In this document: piece by piece, positions 33,443 through 40,819 of the stretch
Position numbering within the stretch: the first letter of the stretch is position 1
Layout of the letters: every line of letters begins with the position of its first letter
Source: JAAYXS01 sp964550375
GTDB lineage: Bacteria > Planctomycetota > Phycisphaerae > UBA1845 > Fen-1342
NCBI GenBank assembly: GCA_964550375.1
Contig: CAZJYX010000012.1
Location: 1-64,000, forward strand
DNA: 64,000 bases
Direction of reading: 5' to 3'
Notes under the pieces: model-generated
The model's input: only the letters and a program-made list of their open reading frames with translations
What the model was told of the DNA's origin: nothing
Databases searched by the model: none
Program-made: the position numbers and the translations under genes

Positions 33443-34773
33443 CGATCAGAGTCCGCGCTGACCGGCAGCCGGACGTCCGCCAGCCGGCGGACCAGGACGG
33501 CGATGACCGCCGCAGACTCGTGGTTGGCCTGCGTGTCCACGGCGTCATACGTATCGCCGGTCGTGTGGTAGTGTATGGCGCCATCCCCGACCGGGCCGGA
33601 TACGACGATGCCGCACACGCCGGCGTGCACAAACGGGGCGTGGTCGCTCCAGTCCCCGCCGAGGCCGGGTACCTCGTCGGTGAATGCGTACCCGCGCAGC
33701 TCGGCCCCCAGATCGCGCAGGGCCTGCCTCACGCGGCCGGAGCCGGAGGTGGCGAAATTGCGGGGTGAGCCGGGCATGTCGGCGTTGACGATGGCGACCA
33801 CGCGGTCGAGCTCGTCGGCGTGCCGGTCAACATAGGCATACGAGCCGAGCAGGCCCTGCTCCTCGCCCATGAACCAGATGAAGCGGACGGTTCGGCGGGG
33901 CTGCCAGCCACTGGCGGCGAGAGCGCGGGCGACTTCAAGGATCATGGCCGAGCCGCTGGCGTTATCCACGGCCCCTTCGGCCAGATGCCAGCTATCGAGG
34001 TGGGCCGACACGATGACGATTTCGTGCTGCCAGGGGCCGCGGCCGGGGATTTCGGCGCTGACGTTGCGCGGCTGGGCATCCCACGTCTTGGCTTCGATCC
34101 GCACGTTGAGGGGGACGACGTCGCCGGCCGCCAGGCGCGCGGCCAGGTTCTGACCGTCCGCGTGGCGGATGACGACGGCCGGCTCGGGCCGAGGCTGGCG
34201 GTAACACTGCCCGATAATGGGCTCGCGGTCGGGATTGCCCAGGAAGACCACGCCGGCCGCACCGTGCGCCACGGCCAGCTCGGCCGCGGTCCGGCGGCCG
34301 CGGCTGTGCACGAGCGCGAACTTGCCGCGCAGGCTGTCGCCGGCCTGCGCGAAGTCCTCCTCCGCGCCGGCGCCGACGTCGTACAGCTCGGCCGTGACGC
34401 CGGCCGGGGGCGTGCCGAGGGTGTAGTGCAGGGCGATGGCGACCGGGAGCGCCGTGGGTGGTTTGTCCAGCACGGTCACGCTGGCGGATGTGCAGGTCCA
34501 GGCCAGCACATCAAAGGGCTCGAAGCAGACGTTCTTCAAGCCGTAGCGGCGGGATTGGTCGGCGACGAACTCCTCGGCCGCGGCGGCGTTGGGCGTGCCG
34601 GTGAGGCGGCCGCCGGGTACGGACAGGGCCCGCAGGTTCTCCTGGAAGCGGCTGTTCATCATGACTTCGCCGATGATCAGCCGATCGAGTGTGGTTCCGG
34701 CGGGGGTCTGGCAGCCGAGCGCGGCGGCCAGGGTCAGAACGGGCAGCGTGAAGCGGATGAGCAGTCTGGGCAC
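33439..34773 (-). CDS. M28-family zinc aminopeptidase lipoprotein
   Basis: A 444-residue metallopeptidase of the M28 (aminopeptidase Y / glutamate carboxypeptidase-like) group. The two-zinc site is complete: H in SAHLDSWHL, bridging D in GAVDNASGSA, E-E in FMGEEQGLLGS, D in NADMPGSP, and the last H in IHYHTTGDTYD. A PA-like insert lies between residues about 130 and 200. The GTG at 34773 is preceded by GGAG with 6-nt spacing and opens a textbook lipoprotein signal (LLIRFTLPVLTLAAALGC), so the enzyme is envelope-bound. The frame extends upstream to 34812, but without a ribosome-binding site. It probably trims extracellular peptides. Confidence 0.92.
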   Translation of the reverse strand: MPRLLIRFTLPVLTLAAALGCQTPAGTTLDRLIIGEVMMNSRFQENLRALSVPGGRLTGTPNAAAAEEFVADQSRRYGLKNVCFEPFDVLAWTCTSASVTVLDKPPTALPVAIALHYTLGTPPAGVTAELYDVGAGAEEDFAQAGDSLRGKFALVHSRGRRTAAELAVAHGAAGVVFLGNPDREPIIGQCYRQPRPEPAVVIRHADGQNLAARLAAGDVVPLNVRIEAKTWDAQPRNVSAEIPGRGPWQHEIVIVSAHLDSWHLAEGAVDNASGSAMILEVARALAASGWQPRRTVRFIWFMGEEQGLLGSYAYVDRHADELDRVVAIVNADMPGSPRNFATSGSGRVRQALRDLGAELRGYAFTDEVPGLGGDWSDHAPFVHAGVCGIVVSGPVGDGAIHYHTTGDTYDAVDTQANHESAAVIAVLVRRLADVRLPVSADSDR

Positions 34774-34983
34774 GCGGATCTCCAGCGCGTTGCGCGGTTG
34801 CAAGTCTGCCACCCCGGGGGTCGGATTGTACCGGACGGAGCGTCACGATTCACGGCCGGCGTTGACCGGGAGACCGTCTTCTCGCTAGGATCCACGGAAT
34901 CGTTCAGGGCGGCGGCCAGGACCGCTGCGGTGTTTCGGCTGCAGCGTGGCCGGCGATGAGGGGTTCAGGACTTATAGCGGCGG

Positions 34984-36291
34984 ATGAGCAGTATGATTGG
35001 GATTCGACGCGAGGATAAGAGTCGCTGGGAGAAGCGCGTGCCGCTGGTGCCGGAAGACGTCGAGCGGCTGACGCGTGAGCACGGCGTGCGGTTTGCGGTC
35101 GAGGCATCTGAGACCCGGGCCTACCCGGACAAGGCCTACGCGGCGGCGGGGGCGCTGGTGACGCAGGACCTGGCGGACTGCGGCATCATCATGGGCGTGA
35201 AGGAGATTCCGCCCGCAAAGCTTTTGGCTGACAAGGTTTACGTGTATTTCTCGCACACGATCAAGGGGCAGCCCGCGAACATGCCGGCGCTTCGGAGGAT
35301 CCTGGAGCTGGGCTCGACGCTCATTGACTACGAGCGGATCGTGGACGACGAGAATCGGCGGCTGGTCTTTTTCGGCCGCTATGCCGGCCTGGCGGGGATG
35401 ATCGACACGCTGTGGGCGCTCGGGCAGCGCCTCAAGACGGAGGGGATCGACAGCCCGTTTGCGAAGGTCCGCACGGCGCATGAGTACGATGATCTGGCGC
35501 ATTTCCGCCGGGAGATCGTGGCGGTCGCTGAGGAGATTCGTAAGGGCGGCCTGCCGGCGGCGATTCGGCCGCTGATCTGTGGCTTTGCTGGATACGGCCA
35601 CGTTTCGCAAGGGGCGCAGGAGATCTACGATCTGCTGCCGGTGCGGGAGATCTCGCCGGAGGAAATCGCGTCGGTCGAGCCAGCCGCGGACATCTGCTAC
35701 AAGGTCGTGTTCCGGGAAGAGCACCTCGTGCGGCGCGTGGACGCGTCGCGGCCGTTCGAACTCCAGGAGTACTACCGGCAGCCCGAGCGATACGAGGCGG
35801 ATTTCTTCCGGCACGTGCCGCATCTAAGCGTGCTGGTCAACTGTATTTACTGGGAGCCGAAGTATCCGCGGCTGATCACGCGCGAGCAGTTTGCGGAATT
35901 GCACTCGGGGTCGCCGCCGCGGCTGCGCGTGGTGGGCGATATCACGTGTGACATCGATGGCGCGGTGGCGTGCACGACGCGCGCAACCGACCCGGGTAGC
36001 CCCGTTTATGTTTATGATCCGGCGACGGGTGCGACGCGGGATGGGGTGGCGGGCAATGGGCCGGTGGTGTTGGCGGTGGATTTCCTGCCGTGTGAGCTGC
36101 CGGTGGACGCGTCCGCGTATTTCAGCAAGGTGCTGGCGCCTTTCATTCCGTCCCTGGCGGGCGCGGACTTTTCCGCAGCTTTGGAGGCGAGCGGGCTGCC
36201 GGTCGAACTGCGGCGGGCCACAATAGCGTACCGGGGCGAGCTAACCGAGCCTTACCGCTACCTGGAACAGCACTTGCATAGCGTGAAATGA
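34984..36291 (+). CDS. Lysine-ketoglutarate reductase (LKR) half of the saccharopine pathway
   Basis: A 435-residue protein that resembles the LKR part of animal aminoadipic-semialdehyde synthase: IGIRREDKSRWEKRVPLVP, GIIMGVKEIPPAKLLADKVY, VYFSHTIKGQPANMPAL, LIDYERIVDDENRRLVFFGRYAGLAGMID and GFAGYGHVSQGAQEIYDLLP (nucleotide-binding loop). LKR condenses lysine with 2-oxoglutarate, using NADPH, to saccharopine. The saccharopine dehydrogenase half is the next gene, so here the eukaryote-style fusion is split. Starts at 34984 and 34993 are both possible and neither has a good ribosome-binding site; a weak TATAGC box lies just upstream. The upstream M28 gene is divergent. Confidence 0.88.
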   Translation: MSSMIGIRREDKSRWEKRVPLVPEDVERLTREHGVRFAVEASETRAYPDKAYAAAGALVTQDLADCGIIMGVKEIPPAKLLADKVYVYFSHTIKGQPANMPALRRILELGSTLIDYERIVDDENRRLVFFGRYAGLAGMIDTLWALGQRLKTEGIDSPFAKVRTAHEYDDLAHFRREIVAVAEEIRKGGLPAAIRPLICGFAGYGHVSQGAQEIYDLLPVREISPEEIASVEPAADICYKVVFREEHLVRRVDASRPFELQEYYRQPERYEADFFRHVPHLSVLVNCIYWEPKYPRLITREQFAELHSGSPPRLRVVGDITCDIDGAVACTTRATDPGSPVYVYDPATGATRDGVAGNGPVVLAVDFLPCELPVDASAYFSKVLAPFIPSLAGADFSAALEASGLPVELRRATIAYRGELTEPYRYLEQHLHSVK

Positions 36292-36385
36292 GTCCGGCCG
36301 GCTGAAGATGCGCCCCGCTGGTGGGCCCGGCGACCGGTGGTTATCGGCGTTAGTTTGCACTCCTGAATTGAGGGAGGTCGTTCCC

Positions 36386-37714
36386 ATGAAGAAGGTGCTG
36401 GTGTTGGGTGCTGGTCTGGTTTGTCGCCCGCTGGTGCGTTACCTGTTGGACAAGGGCTTTGAGGTGACGGTCGCCAGCCGCACCGTGAGCAAGGCCGAAG
36501 CGTTGGTCGCCGGGCATCCGCACGGGCGGGCGCTGCCGCTGCTCGCGGACGATACCGCCAAGCTGGAGGAGCTCGTCAAGCAGCACGACCTGTCAGTCAG
36601 CCTGCTGCCGGCGCCGCTGCACCCGGTCATCGCGGAGATGTGCATTCGCCACCGCAAGCACATGGTGACGACGTCCTACGTCAGCCCGAAGATGAAAGCG
36701 CTGGATAAGCCGGCCCGCGACGCCGGCGTGATGATCCTGAACGAGATCGGCGTGGACCCCGGCATCGACCACATGTCGGCCATGCGGATCATCCACGACG
36801 TCGAGCAGCGCGGCGGCAAGGTTGTGAGCTTCCGGTCGTACTGCGGCGGTCTGCCGGCGCCGGACGCCAACGACAACCCCTGGGGCTACAAGTTCTCCTG
36901 GAGTCCGCGGGCGGTGTGCACGGCCGGCAAGAACTCGGCCAAGTTCCGCGAGGACGGCAAGCAGGTGGATATCCCCGGGCCGGAGCTGTTTACGTGCAAT
37001 CACCCCGTCAAGGTTGACGGCGTGGGTGAGCTCGAGGCCTACCCCAACCGCGACTCGCTCAGCTACATCGACGTATACGGCCTCGAGGGCATCGAGACGA
37101 TGTTCCGCGGCACGTTCCGCTATCCCGGCTGGTGCAAGACGCTCAAGGCCGTGGTTGACCTGGGCATGCTGGACGAGACGCCCGTCACGTACCCGGCCGG
37201 CATGACTTTCGCCCAGTGGATGGCCGGGCTGATCAAGGCCGACTCGCCCGACAACATTCGCCCGAAGGTCGCGGCCTACCTGAAGATGGACGCCCAGGCG
37301 AATCCGCTCGACCGCATGGAATGGCTGGGGCTGTTCTCGAACGAGCCGCTGCCGATCACGGAGCGTGAGACGACGGCCCTGGACATTCTCGCGGCCCGCA
37401 TGAACGAGAAGATGTCCTATCGGCCCGGCGAGCGCGACATGATCGCGCTGGTCCACAAGTTCGTGGCGAAGCTCAAGGACGGCCGCACCGAGCGCATCTC
37501 CTCGACGCTGATCGACTATGGCCAGCCGGATGGCGACAACTCGATGGCCCGTACGGTCAGCCTGCCGGCGGCGGTCGGCGTCCGCCTGATTCTGACCGGC
37601 GCGATCAGGGAGACCGGCGTGCACGTGCCGGTCAAGCCGGAAATCTACAACCCCGTCCTGGACGAGCTGGAGACGCTGAAGATCCGCTGCGTGGAGAAGA
37701 CTGAACCCGCGTAG
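36386..37714 (+). CDS. Saccharopine dehydrogenase (SDH half of LKR/SDH)
   Basis: A 442-residue Rossmann enzyme that oxidises saccharopine to glutamate and aminoadipate semialdehyde. It opens KKVLVLGAGLVCRPLVRYL; further family blocks are HMVTTSYVSPKMKALDK, LNEIGVDPGIDHMSAMRII, SYCGGLPAPDANDNPWGYKFSWSP and LEAYPNRDSLSYIDVYG. These match the C-terminal half of the animal bifunctional enzyme more closely than fungal Lys9 signatures I know. GGGAGG lies 8 nt before the ATG at 36386. Together with the preceding gene it forms a lysine-degradation pair. A strong hairpin follows the stop. Confidence 0.92.
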   Translation: MKKVLVLGAGLVCRPLVRYLLDKGFEVTVASRTVSKAEALVAGHPHGRALPLLADDTAKLEELVKQHDLSVSLLPAPLHPVIAEMCIRHRKHMVTTSYVSPKMKALDKPARDAGVMILNEIGVDPGIDHMSAMRIIHDVEQRGGKVVSFRSYCGGLPAPDANDNPWGYKFSWSPRAVCTAGKNSAKFREDGKQVDIPGPELFTCNHPVKVDGVGELEAYPNRDSLSYIDVYGLEGIETMFRGTFRYPGWCKTLKAVVDLGMLDETPVTYPAGMTFAQWMAGLIKADSPDNIRPKVAAYLKMDAQANPLDRMEWLGLFSNEPLPITERETTALDILAARMNEKMSYRPGERDMIALVHKFVAKLKDGRTERISSTLIDYGQPDGDNSMARTVSLPAAVGVRLILTGAIRETGVHVPVKPEIYNPVLDELETLKIRCVEKTEPA

Positions 37715-37730
37715 CGCGTGCCGGGATCCG

Positions 37731-37765
37731 CGGTTGCGGTCGGCCGACGTGGCCGGCCGCAACCG
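37731..37765. terminator. Long hairpin between convergent genes
   Basis: A 15-bp stem (37731-37745 with 37751-37765, one G-T pair) with loop GACGT sits in the 55-nt gap between the saccharopine dehydrogenase gene and the convergent BtuF-like gene. There is no long T-run on either side, so it may end transcription from both directions imperfectly or rely on Rho. Confidence 0.6.
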
Positions 37766-37769
37766 GCAA

Positions 37770-38582
37770 TCAGCAACCTTCCAAGCGTCCGACCAGGTCG
37801 TCGAGGTAGTCGCCGGCGGCCAGCATGCGTGCCCCGTACCAGCCGAGCAGTTCCCCATCCACCAGCAGCAGACGGGCGTTCGGCACTATTGCCGCCAGTT
37901 CCGCGCAGTGCGTTTCGTCAAACGGGTAGGGCTCCGACGACAGCAGGACCGCCTCGGGGGCCAGCGCCCGCAGTTCCGCCGGCGACAGGCGCGGGTACCG
38001 CTCGGGTCGGTTGCCGGCGGCGTTCTGCAAGCCGATCTGCCGGAGCAGGGCGTCGATGTAGGTTTCTCGTCCGGCGGCCATGTATGGCTCCCGCCATACC
38101 AGGTACGCGACACGTTGGTCGGCGGCACGGCGCAGACAGGTGAAGCGCTCTGAGATGCGCTCGACGAGGTTGGCGGCCGGCCCCGTGCAGTCGGTCAGGT
38201 CGCCCAGCGTCTGGATAACGCCCAAGGCGTCCGGCACGCCACGCACATCAACGACGTACACCGCGACACGCTCCGCCAGCTTCTCCACGTCCGGGCGCCG
38301 GTTCTCCTCCTGGGCGGCGATAACCAGGTCCGGGCGCAGCTCCAGCAACGCCGGAATGTCCACGTTCTTCGTCCCGCCGACCGTCGGCACCGTGACGACG
38401 CCGGCAGGGGGGTGCACGCAGTAGACCGTGCGGCCGACCACCCGCGGCCCGGCGCCCAATGCAAAGAGCGTCTCCGTCAGCGATGGGCACAGGCAGACAA
38501 TCCGCCGCGGCGGGTAGCGGAACGTCACCTGGCGGCCGAGCTGGTCCTCAATGGTGCGCCGCCGGCCTCGTGTCGCGCTCAT
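37770..38582 (-). CDS. BtuF-like helical-backbone metal receptor (cobalamin/iron-siderophore binding family), no signal peptide
   Basis: A 270-residue protein with the periplasmic-binding-protein fold of cobalamin and siderophore receptors: RQVTFRYPPRRIVCLCPSLTETLFALGAGPRVVGRTVYC, DIPALLELRPDLVIAAQEEN and RVAYLVWREPYMAAG, with EPYPFDETHCAEL in the C-terminal lobe. There is no signal peptide or lipobox, so the protein should stay in the cytoplasm, which is odd for a transport receptor; a leader could be encoded by an unrecognised upstream start, but none is visible. No BtuCD-type genes are nearby. It may bind a corrinoid or metal intracellularly. Confidence 0.82.
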   Translation of the reverse strand: MSATRGRRRTIEDQLGRQVTFRYPPRRIVCLCPSLTETLFALGAGPRVVGRTVYCVHPPAGVVTVPTVGGTKNVDIPALLELRPDLVIAAQEENRRPDVEKLAERVAVYVVDVRGVPDALGVIQTLGDLTDCTGPAANLVERISERFTCLRRAADQRVAYLVWREPYMAAGRETYIDALLRQIGLQNAAGNRPERYPRLSPAELRALAPEAVLLSSEPYPFDETHCAELAAIVPNARLLLVDGELLGWYGARMLAAGDYLDDLVGRLEGC

Positions 38583-38643
38583 GTCGGCGATTGTAACCGC
38601 CGGATGCTTCCCGGCGACGGCGGCCGAGAAACGCCGCCCACCT

Positions 38644-38673
38644 TTGAAACCTGCGGCGCCGCGCGTCTATAAT
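38644..38673 (+). promoter_or_regulatory. Near-consensus promoter predicting a leaderless mRNA
   Basis: TTGAAA (38644-38649), an 18-bp spacer and a perfect TATAAT (38668-38673). The next ATG at 38681 begins exactly 7 nt after the -10 box, at the expected transcription start, and no Shine-Dalgarno sequence precedes it. It would drive the five-gene operon up to 41782. Confidence 0.65.
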
Positions 38674-38680
38674 GCAGTTC

Positions 38681-39160
38681 ATGCGGCGAAGCGACCTGGC
38701 GAGTCTGGCGGCGCGATCGGCACCAACCGTGTTGTTTCTGGTCGGCCTCGCCGCTTGCCAGTCGGCCACGTCGCACCGTGAGCAGCTCGCGTTCGGCACG
38801 CCGGTTGACCAGGTCCGCGCGGCGGTCTGGCTGGCCGAGTCCGGCGACGCCGAGGCAGTACACACGCTGGTGGGGCTCCTGGAAGACCGCGATCGCACGG
38901 TCCGTATGTACGCCATATTGGCGCTGCGGCGGCTGTGCGGGGAGAGCTACGGGTACGAGTACTACGCGTCGGAGACCCAGCGCCAAGCGGCCGTCATGCG
39001 TTGGCAAACGGCCCTGCGCGATGGGGTCGTAACCCTGCGAACCGCTCCAGCCGGTGAGGGGCCGGACGCGGGTGCCGCGCCGCCACAGGACGCGGAACCA
39101 GCCGGGCCGGCGGCCGGCAGCGCAGCTCGGACGCAGCCGGTTGAGGGAGGGCAGTCTTGA
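38681..39160 (+). CDS. Small HEAT-repeat lipoprotein
   Basis: The 159-residue product starts with a lipoprotein signal (SAPTVLFLVGLAAC, cysteine near residue 26). Residues 35-75 form a HEAT-like pair (DQVRAAVWLAESGDAEAVHTLVGLLEDRDRTVRMYAILALRRL), and the tail is Pro/Ala/Gly-rich. An ATG at 38672 lies inside the -10 box of the promoter, so the ATG at 38681 is preferred and would be leaderless. The next gene begins in the overlapping TTGA at its stop. Its role is unknown; HEAT repeats suggest protein binding at the envelope. Confidence 0.78.
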   Translation: MRRSDLASLAARSAPTVLFLVGLAACQSATSHREQLAFGTPVDQVRAAVWLAESGDAEAVHTLVGLLEDRDRTVRMYAILALRRLCGESYGYEYYASETQRQAAVMRWQTALRDGVVTLRTAPAGEGPDAGAAPPQDAEPAGPAAGSAARTQPVEGGQS

Positions 39161-39624
39161 CGCAGCCCGGCTGCCTGGAACTGGAGCTGACGAGCGACCC
39201 GCCGGAGTTGCCGCGCGTGCGGGGCACCGTTCGGGATTGGAGCGCACAGCAGGGCTGGAGTGACGACCAGGCGGCCGAGATCGCCCTGGCCGTGGATGAG
39301 GCGCTCAGCAACGTGATTCGACACGGCTACTGCTGCGCGCCGGGCCAGCGGATTCTGCTTACCGCCCAGCCCATCAGCGTGCCGGGCCAAACAGACGGAT
39401 TGGAGATTCGCATTCGCGACTTCGGCAAGCAGGCGGATCCGGACCGAATTCGCGGGCGACAGTTGGATGACATTCGGCCCGGCGGATTGGGCGTGCACAT
39501 CATCCGGGCCATGATGAGTTCGGTCGAGTACCGGCCTGTCCCGGGTGGCGGCATGTTGCTGGTTATGCGAAAGTACAAGGACCACCGGGCGGCGTGCCCC
39601 CCCGAGGCCAATCGCCATGACTGA
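39157..39624 (+). CDS. RsbW-like anti-sigma factor serine kinase (HATPase_c)
   Basis: A 155-residue GHKL ATPase-fold protein of the RsbW/SpoIIAB type. The N box is ALAVDEALSNVIRHGY (N52), the G1 box is RDFGK (88-91), and the G2-type loop is GGLGVHII (109-116). Such kinases bind a sigma factor or phosphorylate an STAS partner. The STAS gene follows with an 8-nt overlap. The start is TTG, with GGAGGG upstream, and overlaps the previous stop. No sigma factor gene is near, so the target is open. Confidence 0.86.
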   Translation: MTQPGCLELELTSDPPELPRVRGTVRDWSAQQGWSDDQAAEIALAVDEALSNVIRHGYCCAPGQRILLTAQPISVPGQTDGLEIRIRDFGKQADPDRIRGRQLDDIRPGGLGVHIIRAMMSSVEYRPVPGGGMLLVMRKYKDHRAACPPEANRHD

Positions 39625-39967
39625 TGAGCCCCAGCGTCTGACCATCGACACCGTCCGGCAGGCCGACCAGCACGTGGTACGGCTCAGCGGCGAGGTTGAC
39701 CTGCGCAGCAGTCCGCAACTCCGCAACGTGCTCCTGGACGTGCTGGCCGCCAAGCCGCGGCGCCTGATAGTGGACCTGGCGCAAGTCGGCTACATGGATT
39801 CATCCGGGGTGGGCACACTGGTCGAGATCAAGCGCCTGATCGAGCGCGGCGCGGGTCAGATTGTGCTGGCGGGCTTGCAGCCGCGCGTGCGCAGCGTGTT
39901 CGAGATCACGCAGCTCGACAAGTTCTTCCGCATTGCCGCCAGCGTGGACGAGGTCGGCCGGGAATGA
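39617..39967 (+). CDS. STAS-domain anti-sigma factor antagonist / MlaB-like protein
   Basis: A 116-residue single STAS domain: VVRLSGEVDLRSSPQLRNVL, LIVDLAQVGYMDSSGVGTLVEI (conserved D-S-S-G with the phosphorylatable serine) and VFEITQLDKFF. It can be read two ways: as the RsbV-type partner of the preceding kinase, or as the MlaB subunit of the following MlaE-type permease, since MlaB is itself a STAS protein. The gene overlaps both neighbours (8 nt and 4 nt), so it may do both. Confidence 0.88.
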   Translation: MTDEPQRLTIDTVRQADQHVVRLSGEVDLRSSPQLRNVLLDVLAAKPRRLIVDLAQVGYMDSSGVGTLVEIKRLIERGAGQIVLAGLQPRVRSVFEITQLDKFFRIAASVDEVGRE

Positions 39968-40818
39968 GCGGGCACCCGGGACAGGTTGCGCCGCGCTGGC
40001 GGCGCGGGCCGGAAGCCCTGGGCGCCGCGGTGCGCGGCCAGGGCCGCAAGCTGGGCCGGGCGGTTCTATACGTCGGCGGCATCATGCGCCTCCTGGGCAG
40101 CGCGGCCCGGCGAACGGTGCTGGCGCTCATGGGACGCGGCACGCGCATCCGCGCCAGCACGCTCACGCACCAGATGGTCCGCGTCGGCGTCCGCAGCATC
40201 CCGATTATCATGCTGGTGCAGGTCTTCATCGGCGTCATCCTGGCGCTGAACCTGGCGCCGACACTCAAGGACTACGGCCAGCTCGAACGCGTCGCGGACG
40301 TCGTAGCCATCTCGGTCTTCCGCGAGTTGGGCCCGCTGATCACTGCGATCATCCTGAGCGGCTTTGCCGGTGCTTCGATTGCGGCGGAGCTGGGGGCGAT
40401 GGTCGAAGGCGAGGAGATCAAGGCCCTGCGTGCGCACGCGCTCGATCCCATCCGCTTCCTGGTGGTTCCGCGCATCATCGCCACCACGGTCATGCTCGTT
40501 GGGCTGACGGTCCTGGCGGACGTAGTGGGCGTCTTCGGCGGGCTGCTGACGGCCACGCTGGTGCTGGACGTCAGCGCGCGGATGTACATGGACCTCACCC
40601 AGGCGGCCCTTTCGCTGGGCGACTACTTCACCGGCCTGTTCAAGGCCGGCGTCTTCGGCACCATCATCGCCAGCCTGGCCTGCTACGAGGGGCTGAACGT
40701 GCGCGGCGGGGCCGAGGGCGTCGGGCAGGCCACGACCACGACGGTGGTCAAGAGCATCGTGGCCCTGATCGGGGCCGACGCGCTCTTCACGGTCGTCTTC
40801 TACACGCTGGGGTGGTGA
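39964..40818 (+). CDS. mlaE: MlaE-family ABC transporter permease
   Basis: A 284-residue inner-membrane permease of the MlaE/YrbE/TGD1 family, which moves phospholipids between membranes. The family core is plain: FIGVILALNLAPTLKDYGQ, ISVFRELGPLITAIILSGFAGASIAAELGAM, EEIKALRAHALDPIRFLVVPRIIA, and five hydrophobic segments. The first 60 residues are a basic, soluble extension. No MlaF ATPase or MlaD MCE-domain gene is next to it; only the STAS and kinase genes are. The start overlaps the STAS stop (ATGA). Confidence 0.92.
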   Translation: MSGHPGQVAPRWRRGPEALGAAVRGQGRKLGRAVLYVGGIMRLLGSAARRTVLALMGRGTRIRASTLTHQMVRVGVRSIPIIMLVQVFIGVILALNLAPTLKDYGQLERVADVVAISVFRELGPLITAIILSGFAGASIAAELGAMVEGEEIKALRAHALDPIRFLVVPRIIATTVMLVGLTVLADVVGVFGGLLTATLVLDVSARMYMDLTQAALSLGDYFTGLFKAGVFGTIIASLACYEGLNVRGGAEGVGQATTTTVVKSIVALIGADALFTVVFYTLGW

Positions 40819-40819
40819 C

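Noticed and set aside
36593..37858. A 421-codon open frame on the - strand
   Set aside because: It is antisense to saccharopine dehydrogenase and crosses the intergenic hairpin.
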